From Gammaproteobacteria bacterium (GTDB lineage Bacteria; Pseudomonadota; Gammaproteobacteria; S012-40), in the NCBI GenBank assembly GCA_015491615.1, contig WFVN01000125.1:1-7381 (forward strand): DNA of 7,381 nt, read 5' to 3'. Each line of letters begins with the position of its first letter. The first letter of the stretch is position 1. A model generated the notes under the pieces. It was not told where the DNA came from. It did no database searches and was given only the letters and a program-made list of their open reading frames with translations. The position numbers and the translations under genes were made by a program. Shown in pieces: positions 5,177 to 7,381 of the stretch.

Positions 5177-7241
5177 AGCGGACGTCCTCTCTCAACCAGC
5201 GGCGCATGAGGGGCTCGGCCCGTTCGGGGTGGTGCTGCAGCAGGCGGTCGGCCAGGGACTGTACCGCCGGCATGAGATCGGCGTCGCGCCCCAGGTCGGC
5301 CACGCGCAGGCCCACCAGGCCGGTCTGGCGCGTGCCCAGGACCTCCCCGGGGCCGCGCAGGGCCAGGTCCCGCTCGGCGATGACGAAGCCGTCGTTGGTC
5401 TCCCGCAGGGCCGCCAGGCGGGCACGGGCGGTGTCGGAAAGGGGGCCATGATACAGCAGCACGCAGACGCTGCGGACCGAGCCGCGCCCCACCCGCCCGC
5501 GCAACTGGTGCAGTTGCGCCAGCCCCAGGCGCTCGGCATTATCGATGATCATGAGGCTGGCGTTGGGCACGTCCACTCCTACCTCGATGACGGTGGTGGC
5601 CACCAGGAGGTGGATCTCGCCGGCCTTGAAGCGGGCCATGACGCGCGCCTTCTCCTCCCCCTTCATGCGCCCGTGTACCAGGCCCACGGTCAGCTCGGGG
5701 AGGGCCTCGGCGAGGTGCGCGGCGGTGGCCTCGGCGGCCTGGCAGGAGAGGGCCTCGGAGTCCTCCACCAGGGGGCAGACCCAGTAGGCCTGGCGCCCCG
5801 CCGCACAGGCGGCGCGTACCCGTTCGATGACCTCGTCGCGGCGCCGGTCGGGCACCACCACCGTCTCCACCGGCGTGCGTCCGGGGGGCAGCTCATCGAT
5901 CACCGACACGTCCAGGTCGCCGTAGGCGGCCATCGCCAGGGTGCGGGGGATGGGGGTGGCGGTCATCACCAACTGGTGCGGCACCCGTTCCCCGTCCGCC
6001 CCCTTCTCGCGCAGGGCCAGGCGCTGGTGGACGCCGAAGCGGTGCTGCTCGTCCACCACCACCAGGCCCAGGCGCCGGAAACACACCGCCTCCTGAAAGA
6101 GGGCGTGGGTGCCCACCGCCACCGCTGCCCGCCCTTCGGCCAGGTCCTCCAGGGCGGCGCGCCGCTCGCCGGCCTTTTGGCGGCCGTTCAGGAGCACCAC
6201 CCGCGCCCCCAGGGGTTCCAGCCAGGCGCCCAGGCTGGCGGCGTGCTGTTCCGCCAGCAGCTCGGTGGGAGCCATGAGGGCGCTCTGCCAACCGCTGCGC
6301 GCCGCCCACCAGGCGGCGGCGGCCGCCACCACCGTCTTCCCCGAGCCCACGTCCCCCTGCACCAGGCGCATCATGGGGCGATCGGCGGCCAGGTCCCGGG
6401 CCAGCTCCGCCAACACCCGGCGCTGGGCGGCGGTGGGCTCGAAAGGGAGTACCGCCAGGAAGGGGGCGAGGGCCGCCTCGGAGGTGTCCAGAGCGGGCGC
6501 GCGCCGGCGGCGGTGGCCGTGGCGGGCGCGACGCAGCCCCAAATGATGGGCGAGCAGCTCCTCCAGGGCCAGGCGCCGCTGGCCGGGGTGGGTGCCCTGC
6601 AACAGGTCCGGGAGGTCGCCGGGGGCCGGCCGATGCACCGACAGCAGGGCCTCGCGCAGGGGCGGCAGGCCCAGTTCCTCGCACCAAGCCGGCGGCAGCC
6701 ACTCGGCCAGGGCCCCCTCCGCCAGGGTCTCCAGGGCGGTGTCGATCCAGCGCCGCAGGGCCCCCTGACCCAACCCCTCGGTGGTGGGATAGACGGGGGT
6801 GAGAACGTCCGCCTCCGGCGCCAGGGTCCCCAGGCGGTATTCGGGGTGGGCCATCTCCAGCCCCTCCGGCCCCAGGCGCACCTCCCCGTAGCAGGACACC
6901 GGCACCCCGGCGGCGAACTGGCGCACCTGGGCCGGGCCGTAGTGGAAGAAACGCAGGGTCAGCACGCCGCTGCCGTCGGCGATGCGTACCGCCAGGGTCC
7001 GCCGCCGCCCCTGGCGCTCCTGGGCCCCGAGGATCGTGCCCGCCACCTGCGCCTCGCGCCCCGGACGCAACTGCCCGAGGGGGGTGATGCGGGTGCGGTC
7101 CTGGTAGCGCAGGGGCAGGTGGAACAGCAGATCGCCCACGGTATGGATACCCAACCGCGCCAGACGCGCCTGCTGGCGCGCTCCCACCCCGCGCAGGGCG
7201 GTGACCGGTCGCAGCTCGGGCAGATCGGTGTCGCTGGCCAT
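5163..7241 (-). CDS. recG: RecG, ATP-dependent DNA helicase (fork-remodelling translocase)
   Basis: RecG is an SF2 double-strand DNA translocase that regresses stalled forks and processes Holliday junctions and R-loops. The product is 692 aa, essentially E. coli size (693). The N-terminal wedge/OB-fold begins LRGVG (16-20) and HTVGDLLFHLPLRYQDRT (33-50), and includes RIADGSGVLTLRFFHYGPAQ (86-105). Helicase motifs in order are Walker A GDVGSGKT (296-303), MAPTELLAEQH (323-333), VGTHALFQE (377-385), the DEQH box (397-400), TATPIPRTL (427-435), VCPLVEDSE (488-496), VGLVHGRMK (519-527), VATTVIEVGVDVPNA (547-561) and QLRGRVGRG (579-587). The C-terminal ERDLALRGPGEVLGTRQTGL (623-642) is the RecG-specific TRG region. 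The start at 7241 is the only ATG close to the conserved N-terminus. Upstream in-frame codons are in the divergent promoter zone. RecG is first in the run and its stop lies within ubiC. Confidence 0.97.
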   Translation of the reverse strand: MASDTDLPELRPVTALRGVGARQQARLARLGIHTVGDLLFHLPLRYQDRTRITPLGQLRPGREAQVAGTILGAQERQGRRRTLAVRIADGSGVLTLRFFHYGPAQVRQFAAGVPVSCYGEVRLGPEGLEMAHPEYRLGTLAPEADVLTPVYPTTEGLGQGALRRWIDTALETLAEGALAEWLPPAWCEELGLPPLREALLSVHRPAPGDLPDLLQGTHPGQRRLALEELLAHHLGLRRARHGHRRRRAPALDTSEAALAPFLAVLPFEPTAAQRRVLAELARDLAADRPMMRLVQGDVGSGKTVVAAAAAWWAARSGWQSALMAPTELLAEQHAASLGAWLEPLGARVVLLNGRQKAGERRAALEDLAEGRAAVAVGTHALFQEAVCFRRLGLVVVDEQHRFGVHQRLALREKGADGERVPHQLVMTATPIPRTLAMAAYGDLDVSVIDELPPGRTPVETVVVPDRRRDEVIERVRAACAAGRQAYWVCPLVEDSEALSCQAAEATAAHLAEALPELTVGLVHGRMKGEEKARVMARFKAGEIHLLVATTVIEVGVDVPNASLMIIDNAERLGLAQLHQLRGRVGRGSVRSVCVLLYHGPLSDTARARLAALRETNDGFVIAERDLALRGPGEVLGTRQTGLVGLRVADLGRDADLMPAVQSLADRLLQHHPERAEPLMRRWLREDVRYAEV

Positions 7242-7247
7242 GGGCGC

Positions 7248-7253
7248 ATTGTA
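7248..7253 (-). promoter_or_regulatory. Candidate sigma70 -10 element for recG operon
   Basis: Read on the minus strand this is TACAAT, five of six matches to TATAAT. It ends only six bases before the recG ATG at 7241, so a start of transcription at the usual distance would give a leaderless or nearly leaderless mRNA. No good -35 hexamer is seen 16-18 bases further upstream (the 17-base position reads TCGCCG). The match may be chance, and the real promoter could lie further upstream. Confidence 0.25.
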
Positions 7254-7254
7254 A

Positions 7255-7260
7255 CCCCTT
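7255..7260 (-). promoter_or_regulatory. Shine-Dalgarno-like AAGGGG upstream of recG
   Basis: The minus strand reads AAGGGG here, 13 bases before the recG ATG at 7241, which is long for a ribosome site. It sits at a near-ideal five bases before an out-of-frame ATG at 7249. This is the best available ribosome site for recG, but the spacing is odd. Confidence 0.35.
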
Positions 7261-7277
7261 GATCCATCGTCGGCGAT

Positions 7278-7306
7278 TTGGCCCGGAACGGACCGCGGGT
7301 TAGACT
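7278..7306 (+). promoter_or_regulatory. Candidate sigma70 promoter for the plus-strand gene
   Basis: A TTGGCC at 7278-7283 (four of six to TTGACA) and a TAGACT at 7301-7306 (four of six to TATAAT) are separated by exactly 17 bases. A transcript would start near 7313, leaving a short leader that contains the GAGGAA ribosome site. The position and spacing fit, but each hexamer is only a moderate match. Confidence 0.45.
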
Positions 7307-7318
7307 CCCCGGCGCCCC

Positions 7319-7324
7319 GAGGAA
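7319..7324 (+). promoter_or_regulatory. Ribosome binding site of the plus-strand gene
   Basis: GAGGAA lies seven bases before the ATG at 7332. This is a near-consensus Shine-Dalgarno at ideal spacing and supports that ATG as a real start even though only 16 codons are in the window. Confidence 0.75.
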
Positions 7325-7331
7325 CGACCCC

Positions 7332-7381
7332 ATGACAAAGATCCACAGCGAGACCCTGTTCATCGACGGCCCCTGCGGCCC
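7332..7381 (+). CDS. Start of a plus-strand gene, possibly an alpha/beta hydrolase (cut by window edge)
   Basis: Only 16 complete codons are visible: MTKIHSETLFIDGPCG followed by P from a partial codon. The ATG has a strong GAGGAA ribosome site and a plausible promoter upstream, so the gene is likely real. The short stretch ETLFIDGPCGP resembles the N-terminal strand and turn seen in some small bacterial alpha/beta hydrolases that begin with a 'LFIDGPxGxLEA'-type sequence. This resemblance comes from memory and is too short to assign a family. No signal peptide is apparent. It is transcribed away from recG. Confidence 0.5.
   Translation, partial: MTKIHSETLFIDGPCG

Larger units (their letters stand above)
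1..7241 (-). other. Probable single operon recG-ubiC-ubiA-yrbG-HMA-kdsD-kdsC-lptC-lptA
   Basis: Nine genes run in one direction with junctions, from 5' to 3', of: 14-base overlap (recG/ubiC), 49-base or 1-base overlap (ubiC/ubiA), TGATG (ubiA/yrbG), one-base gap (yrbG/HMA), TGATG (HMA/kdsD), 14-base gap or GTGA (kdsD/kdsC), ATGA (kdsC/lptC) and ATGA (lptC/lptA). No terminator hairpin is seen between them. One transcript with translational coupling is the simplest reading, though internal promoters within the coding regions cannot be excluded. Confidence 0.75.
7242..7331. promoter_or_regulatory. Divergent intergenic region between recG and the plus-strand gene
   Basis: These 90 bases are the only true intergenic DNA in the window and separate the leftward recG operon from a rightward gene. 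They are visibly less GC-rich in places (for example 7248-7280). An imperfect inverted repeat at 7266-7277 (ATCG-TCGG-CGAT, 10 of 12 positions symmetric) could be a small operator or chance. Candidate promoter elements for both directions are listed separately. No terminator hairpin with a T tract was seen. Confidence 0.55.

Noticed and set aside
4719..7262. An 847-codon open frame on the plus strand opposite recG and ubiC
   Set aside because: It is antisense to well-identified RecG and UbiC. Its predicted protein is a Gly/Gln/His/Arg-rich string with no fold-like pattern, typical of stop-poor frames in GC-rich DNA.
5163..7346. A 727-codon version of RecG starting at 7346
   Set aside because: The extra 35 residues come from the divergent promoter region and the opposite-strand gene. 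RecG homology and usual length fit the ATG at 7241.
1..7381. Terminators, tRNA genes, CRISPR repeats, insertion sequences or riboswitches
   Set aside because: No hairpin followed by a T tract, no regularly spaced direct repeats, no transposase motifs and no tRNA-like arms were seen. Coding sequence fills nearly all the space.

Overview
The window looks like chromosomal core DNA from a GC-rich gammaproteobacterium. GC content is about 70% by eye and was not counted. The proteins resemble the Escherichia coli versions of RecG, UbiC, UbiA, YrbG, KdsD, KdsC, LptC and LptA in length and motifs. The yrbG-kdsD-kdsC-lptC-lptA order is the classic gammaproteobacterial LPS-transport locus. A Chromatiales/Ectothiorhodospiraceae-like lineage is plausible, but this is an inference from GC content and synteny style, not proven here. 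No mobile elements, CRISPR arrays, tRNAs or rRNAs were seen.

Layout: almost everything is on the minus strand and reads from right to left. recG (7241-5163) is followed by ubiC (5176-4586), ubiA (4634-3759), yrbG/caxA (3759-2782), a 67-residue heavy-metal-associated (HMA) domain protein (2780-2577), kdsD (2577-1567), kdsC (1552-1028), lptC (1031-483) and lptA (486 to beyond the left edge). Neighbouring genes overlap by 1-49 bases or are separated by at most 14, so a single polycistronic transcript with translational coupling is likely. No stretch over 300 bases lacks a gene. The only real intergenic region is the 90 bp divergent promoter zone 7242-7331, to the right of which a plus-strand gene begins (7332 onward, 16 full codons visible).

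How the genes work together: KdsD makes arabinose-5-phosphate for Kdo, and KdsC dephosphorylates Kdo-8-phosphate. LptC and LptA carry finished LPS across the periplasm. YrbG is an inner-membrane cation/calcium exchanger whose gene travels with this cluster. UbiC and UbiA perform the first two committed steps of ubiquinone synthesis. RecG remodels stalled replication forks. The HMA protein looks like a copper-chaperone-type metal carrier and is the one member that is not part of the E. coli arrangement.

I see ordinary housekeeping genes in an unusually compact and mixed arrangement, and no convincing undescribed system. The points worth a second look are the HMA gene inside the LPS cluster, the out-of-frame ubiC/ubiA overlap, and the odd recG translation start.
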